64,000 nucleotides of DNA. Origin: Pseudomonas canadensis. Its GTDB lineage: Bacteria; Pseudomonadota; Gammaproteobacteria; Pseudomonadales; Pseudomonadaceae. The number at the start of each line of letters is the position of its first letter. The first letter of the stretch is position 1. Of this stretch, positions 35,931 to 44,912 are shown piece after piece. The notes under the pieces were generated by a model. It was given only the letters and a program-made list of their open reading frames with translations. It did no database searches and was not told the DNA's origin. The position numbers were made by a program, and so were the translations under genes. The stretch lies in contig NZ_AYTD01000001.1 in assembly GCF_000503215.1 (NCBI RefSeq), positions 496,001 through 560,000 on the forward strand. Reading direction: 5' to 3'.

Positions 35931-37991
35931 TTAGAAGCTCATATCCACCTTGGTCCACAGGGTGCGACCAGGCTCCTTGATGGCCTGCGGGTCACTGGCC
36001 GGGTAGCCGAACCCGGCATTGCCGGCCAGGTTCAAGTGCTCGGCGTAGGCCTTGCCGAACAGGTTGTCGACGCCGGTACTGACCTTGAAGTGCTTGTTGA
36101 TGCGATACGCCGCGTTCAGCGAGAACACGCCAAAGCCGCCGCTCTTGTCGAAGTCCTTGCCGACCACGTTGCCCTTGTTCTGGTCGATGCGGTTTTGTGC
36201 GGCGACCACACGCCACAGCGCGCCTGCGCTCCAGTCATCCTCGCTGTAGGTCAGGCCCAGGCGTGCGTCCAGCGGGGGCATTTGCGGCAGGGCTTTGCCG
36301 TCGCTGCTGTTCTTGCCCCAGGCGTAGGCGAGGGTGGCGTCGGCTTTCCAGTTGCTCGCCAGTTTGTACGCTGCGCCCAGTTCGCCGCCCATGATGCGGG
36401 CGTCGACGTTGCGGGCCTGGGAGGTGGTGCCCATCATTCCCGGTCGGTAGTCGAACAGGATGAAGTCCTGCACCCGACCGATGTAACCCGAAGCCCAGGC
36501 TTCCATGTCTTCGGCTTTGTACTGCGCGCCGAAATCGAGCTGGGTGGTTTTCTCCGGCTTCACACCGTCGAAGGCATTTACCGAGCCGGCGGCGCCGGTG
36601 TTGGGCGAAAACAGCTCCCAGTAGTCGGGGAAACGCTCCGAGTGTCCCAGGCCTGCATAGAGGGTGGTGGGGCTGTCGGCCAGGTCGTGTTCATAGCGCA
36701 CGAAGCCCGAGGGCAAGATGTCCGCGCGGGTGTTGTCAGCCGTCGGATTGGGGCGCTTCATCATGCCGGAACCGGTGCTCTGCCGGAAATCCTTGGCCGA
36801 GGCGCGGTCCAGGCGCGCGCCAGTGATCAGCCGTTCGCGGTCGGCGGCGTACCAGGTCAGTTCGCCAAACACACCATAGTTGTGGAAGTTGGCGTCCTTG
36901 ACCCGTGGCAGGTCCTTGTAGGTATCGATGCCCATGCTGCTGCGCTGGCGGTGTTCGTTGGTCTGCGCATCCAGGCCGCTGATCAACTGCACATCGGCCC
37001 AGCGCCAGGTGGCCTTGATGCGCGTGCCGAGGGTGCGCCGGTCGACGTTGGATGCCATCGGCCCGGCCATCATGCCGGTGCCCGAGGGCGTGCGCAGGCT
37101 GTAGTTGTCCATCACATGGTCGGCGTAGTTGTAGTAGACCTGGGCTTCGACCTTGTCGAGGACTTCGCCAATGTTGGATTTTTCGAAACGCAGCCCCAGG
37201 CTTTCGCGCAGGAACTGCGAACCATCCATGCCGCGCCCGGCGTAGCGTGCTTCGCCATCGCCACGGCCGGCAGTGAGTTCCAGCAGGGTGTCGGCGTCGG
37301 GGGTGAAACCGACGGCCACGTCGCCGTTCCATTTGTCGTAGCGCGAGGCGACGGTGTCGTTGTTGCCGTCCTTATAGTCATCAGCGTGGGCCTGGTTGCC
37401 GATCACCCGCACATAGCCCAGCGGACCCCCGGCGGCGGCATCAATCACTTTGTCGAAACGCCCGTTGGAACCGGCCAGCACGCTAGCGTTGAGCCGCGTA
37501 CCCAGCTCTCCGAATTGCTCAGGCTCACGCTCGAACAGCACCGTGCCGGCCGACGCGCCAGGACCCCAGAGCACGGTCTGCGGGCCTTTGATTACGGTGA
37601 GTTTGTCGTAGGTTTCCGGTGAGATGTACGAGGTGGGCGCATCCATGCGGCCCGGGCAGGCGCCAAGCATCATGCTGCCATTGGTGAGGATATTCAGGCG
37701 CGAGCCGAACATGCCGCGCAGTACCGGGTCGCCATTGGTGCCGCCATTGCGCACCAGGGCGAAGCCGGGGATGGTCTTGAGATAATCGCCGCCATCGCTG
37801 GCGGGTACCGGTTGGCGCGGGTCTTTCGGGTTGGTGATCACGGTCAGTGGTGAGCTGGGGGCGATTGCGGTAATGACGGTGGGGCTCAATTCATTTTCGT
37901 CGGCGTGAGCCATCGGAGCCAGCAGTGCGCCGCACAGAGCGGCGAGCACGGGAGTACATCCCAAACGGGTGTCAGCAGAAAACCTGGACAT
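35931..37991 (-). CDS. oprC: TonB-dependent copper receptor, OprC-like
   Basis: OprC is an outer-membrane receptor for copper. The 686-residue protein has a signal peptide (MSRFSADTRLGCTPVLAALC up to MAHA), a plug domain and a 22-strand barrel. The segment LTNGSMMLGACPGRMDAPTS, with Met, Cys and Met clustered, marks the copper-receptor subfamily and corresponds to the copper-binding residues of OprC. The protein ends with a Phe (KVDMSF), as barrel proteins usually do. ATG 37991 has GGAATT upstream. It is flanked by DUF2946, PCuAC and PepSY genes on the same strand, all of which fit copper handling. Confidence 0.93.
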   Translation of the reverse strand: MSRFSADTRLGCTPVLAALCGALLAPMAHADENELSPTVITAIAPSSPLTVITNPKDPRQPVPASDGGDYLKTIPGFALVRNGGTNGDPVLRGMFGSRLNILTNGSMMLGACPGRMDAPTSYISPETYDKLTVIKGPQTVLWGPGASAGTVLFEREPEQFGELGTRLNASVLAGSNGRFDKVIDAAAGGPLGYVRVIGNQAHADDYKDGNNDTVASRYDKWNGDVAVGFTPDADTLLELTAGRGDGEARYAGRGMDGSQFLRESLGLRFEKSNIGEVLDKVEAQVYYNYADHVMDNYSLRTPSGTGMMAGPMASNVDRRTLGTRIKATWRWADVQLISGLDAQTNEHRQRSSMGIDTYKDLPRVKDANFHNYGVFGELTWYAADRERLITGARLDRASAKDFRQSTGSGMMKRPNPTADNTRADILPSGFVRYEHDLADSPTTLYAGLGHSERFPDYWELFSPNTGAAGSVNAFDGVKPEKTTQLDFGAQYKAEDMEAWASGYIGRVQDFILFDYRPGMMGTTSQARNVDARIMGGELGAAYKLASNWKADATLAYAWGKNSSDGKALPQMPPLDARLGLTYSEDDWSAGALWRVVAAQNRIDQNKGNVVGKDFDKSGGFGVFSLNAAYRINKHFKVSTGVDNLFGKAYAEHLNLAGNAGFGYPASDPQAIKEPGRTLWTKVDMSF

Positions 37992-38084
37992 GACAAATTC
38001 CATCAATCAATCGTAAACAACACGGCCAGCAGCCTGCGGCTGTCTGTCTAAAGTCGGCCGGGGTGAAGTAACGCTGTGAAGTGC

Positions 38085-38474
38085 TTACGAAGCGATGGGC
38101 GGCGCGCGGCTGCGGGCGCCGGGGAAAATGCTTTGCCGGGCATGGCCCAGGCGCGTGGCGGGGGTGAGGGCGTTGGCGGGCGGCGGACTGCTCTGGGTGA
38201 AGGTTGAAACGCCGCCGGGCAAGGCGGGGCAGCTGTAGAGCAGGTCGCAATAGCCGCACTTGGACCAGAGGGCGTGGTGTTCGTCAGGGGTTTTCTTGTG
38301 ATGGGAGTCGCCGTGGTCCATCGGCATGTCCATCGACATACCGGCGTGATGGTCCATCGGCATCGCTTGGGAAATCAGCGGACCGATAAAGATCATCAGC
38401 ATGGCGAACAGGCTGATCCAACCGCCGCGCCTTACGCGGGCGTGTGGGGAGAGCCTGGCGCGAGGGGCGCCCAT
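38085..38474 (-). CDS. DUF2946 family protein (second copy in copper operon)
   Basis: The 129-residue protein starts MGAPRARLSPHARVRRGGWI, has one membrane helix or signal (SLFAMLMIFIGPLISQAMPM) and then a Met/His-rich stretch, MDHHAGMSMDMPMDHGDSHH, able to bind copper. A CxxC-type pair follows (SKCGYCDLLYSCPAL), the DUF2946 hallmark. It begins 11 bases after the PCuAC stop and precedes oprC. The family occurs near copper receptors in Pseudomonas; its function is not established. Confidence 0.85.
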   Translation of the reverse strand: MGAPRARLSPHARVRRGGWISLFAMLMIFIGPLISQAMPMDHHAGMSMDMPMDHGDSHHKKTPDEHHALWSKCGYCDLLYSCPALPGGVSTFTQSSPPPANALTPATRLGHARQSIFPGARSRAPPIAS

Positions 38475-38485
38475 TACGTGTCAGT

Positions 38486-38968
38486 CTATTGCGGGTGCTT
38501 GTGTGCGTGGCCGGCCATCGGCGGTACTTTCTGTACCGACACTTGCACCGCGACCTTGCCGGCTTTTTCGAAGGTCAGGGTCAGCGGGAATTGCTTGCCG
38601 TCGGCCAACAGGCCGCGGTCTTTGAGGCCGAGCAGCATCACGTGGTAGGCCATGGGCGCGAAGGTCAGGTCACCCTTGGCCGGTACGGCGACGCTGGGCA
38701 CTTGCTGCATCTTCATCAGGTCGCCCTGCATGACGTGTTCATGCAGCTCGGCCTTTTCCGCCACTGGCGTTTCGACGCTGAGCAGGCGGTCCGGGGATTC
38801 GCCGGTGTTATGAATCACAAAATAGGCAGCGACAGTCGGCGCATTCGGCGGCAACTCCTGGGACCAGGGTTCGCTGACCACTAGGTCACCGGACTTGTAG
38901 TCCTCGGCATTGGCAGCACTGAACACCGGCAGCAGCAACGCAGCCAGAAGCAGGGAAGATTTGAGCAT
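38486..38968 (-). CDS. Periplasmic copper chaperone PCuAC
   Basis: PCuAC proteins bind Cu(I) in the periplasm and help supply cytochrome oxidase. The 160-residue product has a signal peptide (MLKSSLLLAALLLPVFSAAN) and the H(M)x10Mx21HxM pattern: ELHEHVMQGDLMKMQQVPS, then FAPMAYHVMLLGLKDRGLLA. It ends in a His-rich tail (GHAHKHPQ). The ATG at 38968 has GGAGA upstream. Its place between two DUF2946 genes and before oprC indicates a copper import and delivery unit. Confidence 0.94.
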   Translation of the reverse strand: MLKSSLLLAALLLPVFSAANAEDYKSGDLVVSEPWSQELPPNAPTVAAYFVIHNTGESPDRLLSVETPVAEKAELHEHVMQGDLMKMQQVPSVAVPAKGDLTFAPMAYHVMLLGLKDRGLLADGKQFPLTLTFEKAGKVAVQVSVQKVPPMAGHAHKHPQ

Positions 38969-39015
38969 GGCAGTTCTCCAGAACGGTTCTAAACGCAGTT
39001 CACTTGCGAAGAAAA

Positions 39016-39411
39016 TCAGACCGTTGGAGAGGCGCGGGGGTTGAGGCTTGGCCATTGCTGGCGCGGGGTCGGGCTTTGCAGCCGGGGCGACGGCAAGCTC
39101 TGGGAGGTACTGAATTGGGTGAGATACAACTGCGGCACATGCCCCGGCAACGCCACCAACGGCGCCGAGCCCGAGCAACACCAGCAATGCTGCATGGTGG
39201 AATGATCGTCCTGCTGCGGCGCCGGAATCTCCAGCTTGCCCAGGCCGATGGTCTTGAGCGTAGCGCCATTGGAGGAGCAGAAACTGCCCCACAGCAACTG
39301 CTGCACCGGGTCCTGGGACTGTTGCATCGCGCTGGCCATCGGCATGGCAAAGGCGTTGAACAGCACTGCGAGGCAGGCGATCCAGGCGATTGCAAAGCGT
39401 TGACGGGCCAT
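39016..39411 (-). CDS. DUF2946 family protein (first gene of copper operon)
   Basis: The 131-residue protein begins MARQRFAIAWIACLAVLFNA with a signal or membrane helix, then has CSSNGATLKTIGLGK, HSTMQHCWCCSGSAPLVALP and LPSPRLQSP, matching the DUF2946 layout of paired cysteines with nearby His and Met. ATG 39411 is preferred over a TTG three codons earlier. It is the promoter-proximal gene of the unit. The second DUF2946 protein has diverged strongly from it, so the two are probably not redundant. Confidence 0.85.
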   Translation of the reverse strand: MARQRFAIAWIACLAVLFNAFAMPMASAMQQSQDPVQQLLWGSFCSSNGATLKTIGLGKLEIPAPQQDDHSTMQHCWCCSGSAPLVALPGHVPQLYLTQFSTSQSLPSPRLQSPTPRQQWPSLNPRASPTV

Positions 39412-39433
39412 GGCGGACAATCCGTAGGGTTAA

Positions 39434-39462
39434 ACGATCAGGGGGGTATTTAGCCTGATCGT
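39434..39462. promoter_or_regulatory. Inverted repeat upstream of copper operon
   Basis: ACGATCAGG (39434-39442) and CCTGATCGT (39454-39462) form a perfect 9-base inverted repeat with an 11-base spacer, 23 bases before the first DUF2946 gene. It is a candidate operator for a metal-responsive regulator; no regulator gene lies in the cluster. Confidence 0.5.
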
Positions 39463-39565
39463 AGGAGATAAGTAAAAACAGGGCATGTGGTTTGGTGTCG
39501 CAGTGCCAGTGGTTGAGGATAGACGGGAACTGAGAGGTTGCCGATATCAAGGACAACGCGGTGCT

Positions 39566-39595
39566 AAATGTGGGAGCAAGCCCGCTCCCACATTT
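39566..39595. repeat. Short REP-like hairpin
   Basis: AAATGTGGGAGC and GCTCCCACATTT are separated by six bases. It is a single compact unit related to the REP arms elsewhere in the window. The surrounding 39463-39800 holds no gene that I can support. Confidence 0.75.
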
Positions 39596-39813
39596 TGGAT
39601 TGCGCTCGGCTCGGATATGGAGTCATTCGACAGAAATATCCGACAAGCCTTTAAGGTGCCCCTAGGAAACTCAACCCCTGGTCTCCGTACATCGCTGCAA
39701 ACTCAGCGGTCGGGCGTCGCGGCCCGGATTTCTCCAGACGCCGAAGCGTCATTGTCTCCTTTCAGTTGGCGTTTTTTTATCATCTACTGTGCGGCGCTAT
39801 GGCGGCTGTGCGC

Positions 39814-39934
39814 GGGATACCTTCGGGTATGCCGGTGTTCTGGAGAATCGGTCCGCGAACCTGCGTACAGCTGCCACCCCCATCGCGTCGCGGCGATCAG
39901 TGGCAGCTCCTTTTTACTTCTCCGGAGCTTCACC
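39814..39934 (+). promoter_or_regulatory. Strongly folded 5' leader of DUF6124 gene (candidate cis-regulatory RNA)
   Basis: Three hairpins are visible. The first is ATACC-TTCG-GGTAT (39817-39830) with a stable C(UUCG)G tetraloop. The second is a compound stem with outer arms AGCTGCCA (39869-39876) and TGGCAGCT (39901-39908) and inner arms ATCGC/GCGAT (39882-39886, 39893-39897). The third pairs AGCTCC (39905-39910) with GGAGCT (39924-39929), which holds the Shine-Dalgarno GGAG. The second and third share bases 39905-39908 and cannot both form, so a translational switch is possible. I recall similar leaders before related small genes in other pseudomonads, but cannot check. Confidence 0.55.
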
Positions 39935-40168
39935 ATGATCAAACCCACTCCCAATCCCCCCGTCCGTCTCTTTACCGTTACCGACGGCATCAGCACCGAA
40001 GACCTGCTGGTCAACCTCAGCGAAACCCTCGCTTCAGCCAATGCGCTCAGCTGCGATCTTGCGTTTAACCTGGAAGGCTCGAAACGAGAGGAATTGCTCG
40101 GCGTTGCGCAGTTGATCGAGTTGGCGCAGTTGCTGGCGGACCGTTTGCACGCCGCATCTGCACTGTAG
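39935..40168 (+). CDS. DUF6124 family small protein
   Basis: This 77-residue acidic, helical protein starts MIKPTPNPPVRLFTVTDGIS and continues TEDLLVNLSETLASANALSC, the conserved core of the Pseudomonas DUF6124/DUF3077 family, often present in several copies per genome. It has no signal or membrane helix. Function is unknown; it is short enough to be a regulator or a toxin/antitoxin-like component, but nothing in the sequence decides this. CCGGAGC precedes the ATG at 39935 and lies inside a hairpin of the long leader. It is followed by a REP element. Confidence 0.85.
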   Translation: MIKPTPNPPVRLFTVTDGISTEDLLVNLSETLASANALSCDLAFNLEGSKREELLGVAQLIELAQLLADRLHAASAL

Positions 40169-40244
40169 GAGCCGGCTTGCCGGCGATGAGGCTCTTGAGA
40201 CTTGCGGTGAATCTGTGGGCCTCATCGCTGGCAAGCCAGCTCCA
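40164..40244. repeat. REP-type imperfect inverted repeat (GCCGGCTTGCCGGC variety)
   Basis: TGTAGGAGCCGGCTTGCCGG is paired with an imperfect inverted copy ending GGCAAGCCAGCTCCA. It begins at the stop codon of the DUF6124 gene and separates it from the convergent HigBA pair. Confidence 0.8.
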
Positions 40245-40262
40245 GGTCTGGTGTTGCACACT

Positions 40263-40586
40263 TTATGCTGTGGGAACTCCGTGGACCTGCATATCAACAC
40301 CCAGGGCTTTTCTAATCACCGCAAAAATCGCCGCTAGATTATCCATGCTTGGATTGCCACTGGCTGACAGCATCCGGTGCAAGCTTTTACTCGGTTTTGA
40401 CGTTTCTTTAGCAAGGCCCTCAAAGCCTACTGTGGCGTTGACCAGATCACGCAGAATGACACGTGAAACTTCTGGCTCACCATTGAGAAACAGCGTGGCA
40501 GCCTCATCGAGGAGAGCCTGGGCAAATTCAGGATCGCGCTGAGCGCGTTCGGCAATGGTGTGTTTGTAGCTGCGGGTAAGCGCCAT
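40263..40586 (-). CDS. HigA-type antitoxin (HTH DNA-binding)
   Basis: The 107-residue protein begins MALTRSYKHTIAERAQRDPE and has a helix-turn-helix region with FEGLAKETSKPSKSLHRMLS and ASGNPSMDNLAAIFAVIRKA, matching addiction-module antidote proteins of the HigA-related TIGR02684 class. It lies 5 bases downstream of the toxin gene, the toxin-first order typical of hig modules. It would neutralise the toxin and repress the shared promoter; that is inferred from family knowledge. Confidence 0.85.
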   Translation of the reverse strand: MALTRSYKHTIAERAQRDPEFAQALLDEAATLFLNGEPEVSRVILRDLVNATVGFEGLAKETSKPSKSLHRMLSASGNPSMDNLAAIFAVIRKALGVDMQVHGVPTA

Positions 40587-40591
40587 GCTGG

Positions 40592-40924
40592 TTACCTCTG
40601 TTGTTTCAATTTCTTGTCACGCTGATGTTCATTGATCAGCGACTTCACGACTTTGATATCGCGCTTTTGACTGGATTTGTCGCCACCACCGAACAGTATG
40701 ATTAGTCGGTGGGTTTCTCGTATCAGATAGATTCGCAGGCCCGGTCCCCAGTCGATGCGGTACTCGCCCAGCCCATCGAACCACTTGATGTTGCTGGTGT
40801 TGCCCATTTCGAGTCGAACCAAAGCGGTGGAAACTCGGGTGGCTGCCGGCACACTCAAAGATGAAAACCACTCATCGAAGGGGCTGGACTGGTTATCGCG
40901 TCGGTATTCTTCAATCTCAATCAT
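40592..40924 (-). CDS. RelE/HigB-type toxin (Gp49 family)
   Basis: The 110-residue protein starts MIEIEEYRRDNQSSPFDEWF and has FDGLGEYRIDWGPGLRIYLI and ILFGGGDKSSQKRDIKVVKS, the conserved pattern of TIGR02683/Gp49-like mRNA interferases, with the GGGDK segment especially typical. These toxins cut mRNA on the ribosome until neutralised by the partner antitoxin. ATG 40924 has AGGA upstream; a longer in-frame start at 40945 lacks one. The module sits between the DUF6124 gene and cobK, an isolated accessory insertion. Confidence 0.87.
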   Translation of the reverse strand: MIEIEEYRRDNQSSPFDEWFSSLSVPAATRVSTALVRLEMGNTSNIKWFDGLGEYRIDWGPGLRIYLIRETHRLIILFGGGDKSSQKRDIKVVKSLINEHQRDKKLKQQR

Positions 40925-40980
40925 TAGCCGTCCTGAAGGTAACAAATAGGTTACTAATCAAGCAAGCGAGCGATCCTGAC

Positions 40981-41706
40981 TTATTGAATGAAATTTGCCA
41001 ACGCGATGAGTGTTTCTTCAGGCGACAAGAGTTCCCGATCTACTTGCGCCAACACCGGCCGCTTCAACACCAACACCGGCACCCCACGCTCCCGCGCCAC
41101 TTCCAACTTCGGCTCCGTTGCGGTACTACCGCTGTTCTTGCTGATCAGCACATCAATCCCGCGCCTTTCGAACAACGCGCGCTCATCCTCGATCAAAAAC
41201 GGCCCCCGCGCGCCAATCACGTCACACCGCGCATTCCCCGGATACACATCCAGTGCACGCAGCGTCCAGAATTGCTCCGGCGGGATTTCATCCAAATGCT
41301 GCAACGGCTCGCGGCCCAAGGTGAATAGCGGGCGTTTGAACGGCTTCAACGCTTCAATCAACGACGCCCAATCACTGACCTCACGCCAGTCATCCACCGC
41401 CTGCGCCTGCCACGCCGGTCGGCGCAAGGCCCAGCAAGGGACGCCGCTCAACTGCGCAGCCTCGGCCGCATTGCGGCTGATCTGCGCCGCATACGGATGG
41501 GTCGCGTCGAGAATCAGGCTAATCCCCTCATTCCGAACAAACTGCGCCAAGCCCTCGGGCCCGCCGTAACCGCCCACCCGCACTTGGCATATCAGGTCAG
41601 TCGGCACTCGGCCCACACCGGCCAAACTGTAGATATGTTCCGGGCCCAACGTACGGGCAATGGCCAGCGCTTCAGTCACGCCGCCCAACAACAGGATGCG
41701 TTTCAT
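40981..41706 (-). CDS. cobK: Precorrin-6A reductase CobK
   Basis: CobK reduces precorrin-6A to precorrin-6B with NADPH in cobalamin synthesis. The 241-residue protein starts [20 protein letters not shown] (nucleotide-binding N-terminus) and has [40 protein letters not shown] and [20 protein letters not shown], all characteristic of CobK/CbiJ. The ATG at 41706 overlaps the stop of cobL by ATGA, so the two are translationally coupled. The product of CobK is the substrate of CobL. Confidence 0.95.
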   Translation of the reverse strand: MKRILLLGGVTEALAIARTLGPEHIYSLAGVGRVPTDLICQVRVGGYGGPEGLAQFVRNEGISLILDATHPYAAQISRNAAEAAQLSGVPCWALRRPAWQAQAVDDWREVSDWASLIEALKPFKRPLFTLGREPLQHLDEIPPEQFWTLRALDVYPGNARCDVIGARGPFLIEDERALFERRGIDVLISKNSGSTATEPKLEVARERGVPVLVLKRPVLAQVDRELLSPEETLIALANFIQ

Positions 41707-42908
41707 AGCGGCTTGACCACTTCCAGCAACGTGATCGGCAGCGCCTGTCGCCACGTATCGAATTCGCCCAGCGGCTGGGCCTGGGCGACATGGATACGCG
41801 TCAGTTCTCCGCCATAACGCGCACGCCAGTCCATCAAGGTCATTTCGCTTTGCAGGGTCACAGCATTGGCGACCAGCCGCCCGCCCGGCCGCAGGTGTTG
41901 CCAGCAGGTCTCGAGCACGCCGTCGCGTGTGACGCCGCCGCCGATGAAGATGGCGTCCGGTGCCTCCAGGCCGCTTAAAGCCTCGGGCGCTTTGCCGCGA
42001 ACCAGTTGCAGGCCCGGCACGCCCAGGGCGTCGCGGTTGTGTTCGATCAGGCCTTGGCGACCTTCATCCGCTTCAATCGCCACTGCACGGCAACTCGGAT
42101 GAGCGCGCATCCATTCAATACCAATGGAGCCACTGCCCGCGCCCACGTCCCACAGCAGTTCGCCGGGCATCGGCGCAAGGCGGGCGAGGGTCATGGCGCG
42201 TACATCGCGTTTGGTCAGTTGGCCGTCATGTTTGAAGGCTGAGTCCGGCAGGCCGGCCAGACGTGACAGGCGCACAGCCTGAGGGTCAGACACGCAGTCG
42301 ATGGCAACCAGATTCAAATCGGCGATTGGCGCGTGCTGCCAATCAACAGCCAGCCCGTCGATGCGCCGCTCATCCGTGCCACCCAAATGTTCAAACACGC
42401 TCAAGCGGCTCGGCCCAAACCCGCACGAAGCCAACAAAGCGGCAATCAACGCCGGACTGCGACCGTCATTGCTCAACACCAACAAGCGCACGCCACTGGC
42501 CAGATGCGCATTCAGCGCCGCCAGCGGCCGGGCGACCACGGACAGCGTCACCACTTCCTGCAACGGCCAGCCCAACCGCGCTGCCGCCAACGACACCGAC
42601 GACGGTGCGGGCAAGATCAGCAACTCTTCAGCGGCCACCTGCCGTGTCAGACTCGCGCCCACGCCATAGAACATCGGGTCCCCACTGGCCAACACACACA
42701 CCGGTTCGCCGCGCCGCGCCAGCAGCGGTTCCAGGGAAAACGGGCTCGGCCATAACTCCCGCTCGCCGCGAATACACACCGGCAACAGGTCCAACTGGCG
42801 CTGAGCACCTATAATCCGCGTGGCGCGCAATAGGGCATGCCGGGCATTCCTGCCCAGCCCCTTGAAGCCGTCTTCACCGATGCCTACAACCGTCAGCCAG
42901 GGCGACAT
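41703..42908 (-). CDS. cobL: Precorrin-6B C5,15-methyltransferase (decarboxylating) CobL
   Basis: This bifunctional enzyme of 401 residues methylates C5 and C15 and removes the acetate side-chain carboxyl of precorrin-6B. The N-terminal CbiE-like half begins [20 protein letters not shown] and has [18 protein letters not shown]. The C-terminal CbiT-like half has the SAM motif [20 protein letters not shown] and [15 protein letters not shown]. It is the first gene of cobLK and is divergent from cobG across 95 bases. No cobalamin riboswitch was recognised in that gap. Confidence 0.96.
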   Translation of the reverse strand: MSPWLTVVGIGEDGFKGLGRNARHALLRATRIIGAQRQLDLLPVCIRGERELWPSPFSLEPLLARRGEPVCVLASGDPMFYGVGASLTRQVAAEELLILPAPSSVSLAAARLGWPLQEVVTLSVVARPLAALNAHLASGVRLLVLSNDGRSPALIAALLASCGFGPSRLSVFEHLGGTDERRIDGLAVDWQHAPIADLNLVAIDCVSDPQAVRLSRLAGLPDSAFKHDGQLTKRDVRAMTLARLAPMPGELLWDVGAGSGSIGIEWMRAHPSCRAVAIEADEGRQGLIEHNRDALGVPGLQLVRGKAPEALSGLEAPDAIFIGGGVTRDGVLETCWQHLRPGGRLVANAVTLQSEMTLMDWRARYGGELTRIHVAQAQPLGEFDTWRQALPITLLEVVKPL

Positions 42909-43003
42909 AACAATTCCTTGAACGACATCCGACGGGCAGGCTTTTCATGCCGCCGGACAAAGCAGGCATAATACCGCGCCTTTACCCATCAACCGGTAGC
43001 CCC

Positions 43004-44293
43004 GTGAACCCAACGCCCGCTGTGAATACCTTGCGCCCCTCGGCTTGTCCGGGGTTGCTGCGTATTGTCCAGGCGTTGGATGGCGGCATTTGCCGGATCA
43101 AATTGGCCGGTGGTTCGATCCGCGCCGCCCAGGCCCACGCGGTGGCGGATGCCGCCCAGGCCTATGCCGGTGGGGTGATCGAGGCGACCAACCGCGCCAA
43201 TCTGCAGATTCGCGGGATCGGCACTGAAGAACGCGCGCTGATTGCGATGCTGCTGGCAGCCGACCTCGGCCCCAGCAATGCCGCCGGCGACGACGTGCGC
43301 AACCTGATGCTCAGCCCGAGCGCCGGGATCGATCCGCAGATGCTCTTCGATACGCGCCCGCTGGCCGAACAGATCCTGAATACCCTGCAAAGCCACCCGC
43401 GTTTTCATGAGCTGTCGGCCAAGTTCGCCGTACAGTTGGATGGCGGTGAGGCGTTGGCGATGCTCGAACATCACCATGACCTGTGGCTGTCGGCGTTCGT
43501 ACGTGGTGGCGAGACGCTTCTCGCATTCGGCCTGGCGGGCTGTCCTGGGCTGGATGCGCCGCTGGCCGCCGTGCCATTGGACCAGGGCCATGCACTGGTG
43601 GTGGCCGTGCTGGAAGCATTTCTGGACATCGCCACTCCCGAGCAGACCCGCATGCGGCATTTGTCTGTGGATAACTTGCTGAGTCATCTCACGCTATCGC
43701 TGCTACCAGCCGATGGCTTCAAACGACCTCCCAGCGGCGCTTTGCTGCACCTGGGCACTTATCCACAGCATCAAAATAACAAGCTTTACGTCGCCGCCAT
43801 CGCACCCTTGGGTCGCCTGGATGCGACGATGCTCAAGGGCGCCGCACAACTGGCCAGCGAATACGGCGACGGCACGCTGCGTTTCACCCCCTGGCAGGGC
43901 GTACTGCTGCCCAACGTCGAAAAACCGCACGCCGTTACCGAGCACTTGGCGCAGCTCGGCTTTCTTTGTTCCATCGACCAGCCCCTGGCGCGCATGACCG
44001 CCTGCACCGGCTCCAGCGGGTGCGGCAAGGCCCTGGCCGACACCAAGGCCGACGCCGTGCAACTCGCTGCGCTGGACACAGGGCACAACGTGCATCTGTC
44101 CGGCTGCCCACGCTCCTGCGCCGCCGCACATACCGCGCCGGTGACCTTGCTGGCGGTGAGCCCCGGCCACTACGACCTCTATTTTCGCGAGGCAGCCCAC
44201 CCCGATTTCGGCCGGCTGCACGCACGCAACCTTTCTATTGAAGCGACGGGCGCCTTGCTGCGCGCCCGCCCACGGAGCAACACCGATGATTGA
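43004..44293 (+). CDS. cobG: Precorrin-3B synthase CobG
   Basis: CobG is an oxygen-using 4Fe-4S enzyme that hydroxylates precorrin-3A, marking the aerobic B12 pathway. The 429-residue protein resembles sulfite reductases. It has RPSACPGLLRIVQALDGGIC near the N-terminus and the cluster-binding cysteines in MTACTGSSGCGKALADTKAD (C-x5-C) and HLSGCPRSCAAAHTA (C-x3-C). The GTG at 43004 is chosen because conserved sequence begins shortly after; an ATG at 42947 would add 19 residues. The stop overlaps the cobH start by 8 bases. It is the first gene of cobGHIJ. Confidence 0.92.
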   Translation: MNPTPAVNTLRPSACPGLLRIVQALDGGICRIKLAGGSIRAAQAHAVADAAQAYAGGVIEATNRANLQIRGIGTEERALIAMLLAADLGPSNAAGDDVRNLMLSPSAGIDPQMLFDTRPLAEQILNTLQSHPRFHELSAKFAVQLDGGEALAMLEHHHDLWLSAFVRGGETLLAFGLAGCPGLDAPLAAVPLDQGHALVVAVLEAFLDIATPEQTRMRHLSVDNLLSHLTLSLLPADGFKRPPSGALLHLGTYPQHQNNKLYVAAIAPLGRLDATMLKGAAQLASEYGDGTLRFTPWQGVLLPNVEKPHAVTEHLAQLGFLCSIDQPLARMTACTGSSGCGKALADTKADAVQLAALDTGHNVHLSGCPRSCAAAHTAPVTLLAVSPGHYDLYFREAAHPDFGRLHARNLSIEATGALLRARPRSNTDD

Positions 44294-44912
44294 TTACATC
44301 CGCGACGGTCAGGAGATCTATCGCAACTCCTTCGCCATTATTCGCGCGGAAGCCAAGTTGGACCGCATCCCGGCTGATTTGGAGAAACTCGCGGTGCGGG
44401 TCATTCATGCCTGCGGCATGGTCGACGCCATCGACGGCCTGCAGTTCTCCGAGGGCGCGGGCAAGGCCGGGCGCGATGCGCTCGCCGCTGGCGCGCCGAT
44501 CCTGTGCGATGCGCGGATGGTTTCCGAAGGTGTGACCCGCGCGCGTTTGCCGGCCAATAACCCAGTGATCTGCACCCTGCGCGACGACAGCGTGCCGGAG
44601 CTGGCGCGCGAACTGGGCAACACCCGTTCCGCTGCCGCCCTTGAACTGTGGCGTCCGCACCTGGAAGGCAGCGTGGTGGTGATCGGCAATGCGCCGACCG
44701 CGTTGTTCTATCTGCTGGAAATGCTGGATGCGGGCGCGCCGAAACCGGCGTTGATCCTCGGTTTCCCGGTCGGTTTTGTCGGCGCCGCCGAGTCCAAGGC
44801 AATGCTTGCCGCCGACAGTCGTGGTGTGCCGTTCGTGATCATGCAGGGCCGACTGGGCGGTAGTGCCATGGCCGCCGCTGCGGTAAACGCCCTGGCCACG
44901 GAGGTCGAATAA
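44286..44912 (+). CDS. cobH: Precorrin-8X methylmutase CobH
   Basis: CobH moves a methyl group from C11 to C12 to form hydrogenobyrinic acid. The 208-residue protein begins [20 protein letters not shown] and carries [20 protein letters not shown], whose His is the catalytic residue of the family, and [22 protein letters not shown] 44286 lies inside the end of cobG and the stop shares a base with the cobI ATG (TAATG), so the cob genes are tightly coupled. Confidence 0.97.
   Translation: MIDYIRDGQEIYRNSFAIIRAEAKLDRIPADLEKLAVRVIHACGMVDAIDGLQFSEGAGKAGRDALAAGAPILCDARMVSEGVTRARLPANNPVICTLRDDSVPELARELGNTRSAAALELWRPHLEGSVVVIGNAPTALFYLLEMLDAGAPKPALILGFPVGFVGAAESKAMLAADSRGVPFVIMQGRLGGSAMAAAAVNALATEVE

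Noticed and set aside
36036..37622. 528-codon plus-strand frame opposite the copper receptor
   Set aside because: Antisense to oprC, with no recognisable domain and a composition typical of a codon-bias shadow.
42909..43003. Cobalamin riboswitch between cobL and cobG
   Set aside because: The gap is only 95 bases and lacks a recognisable B12-box; too short for a full riboswitch.
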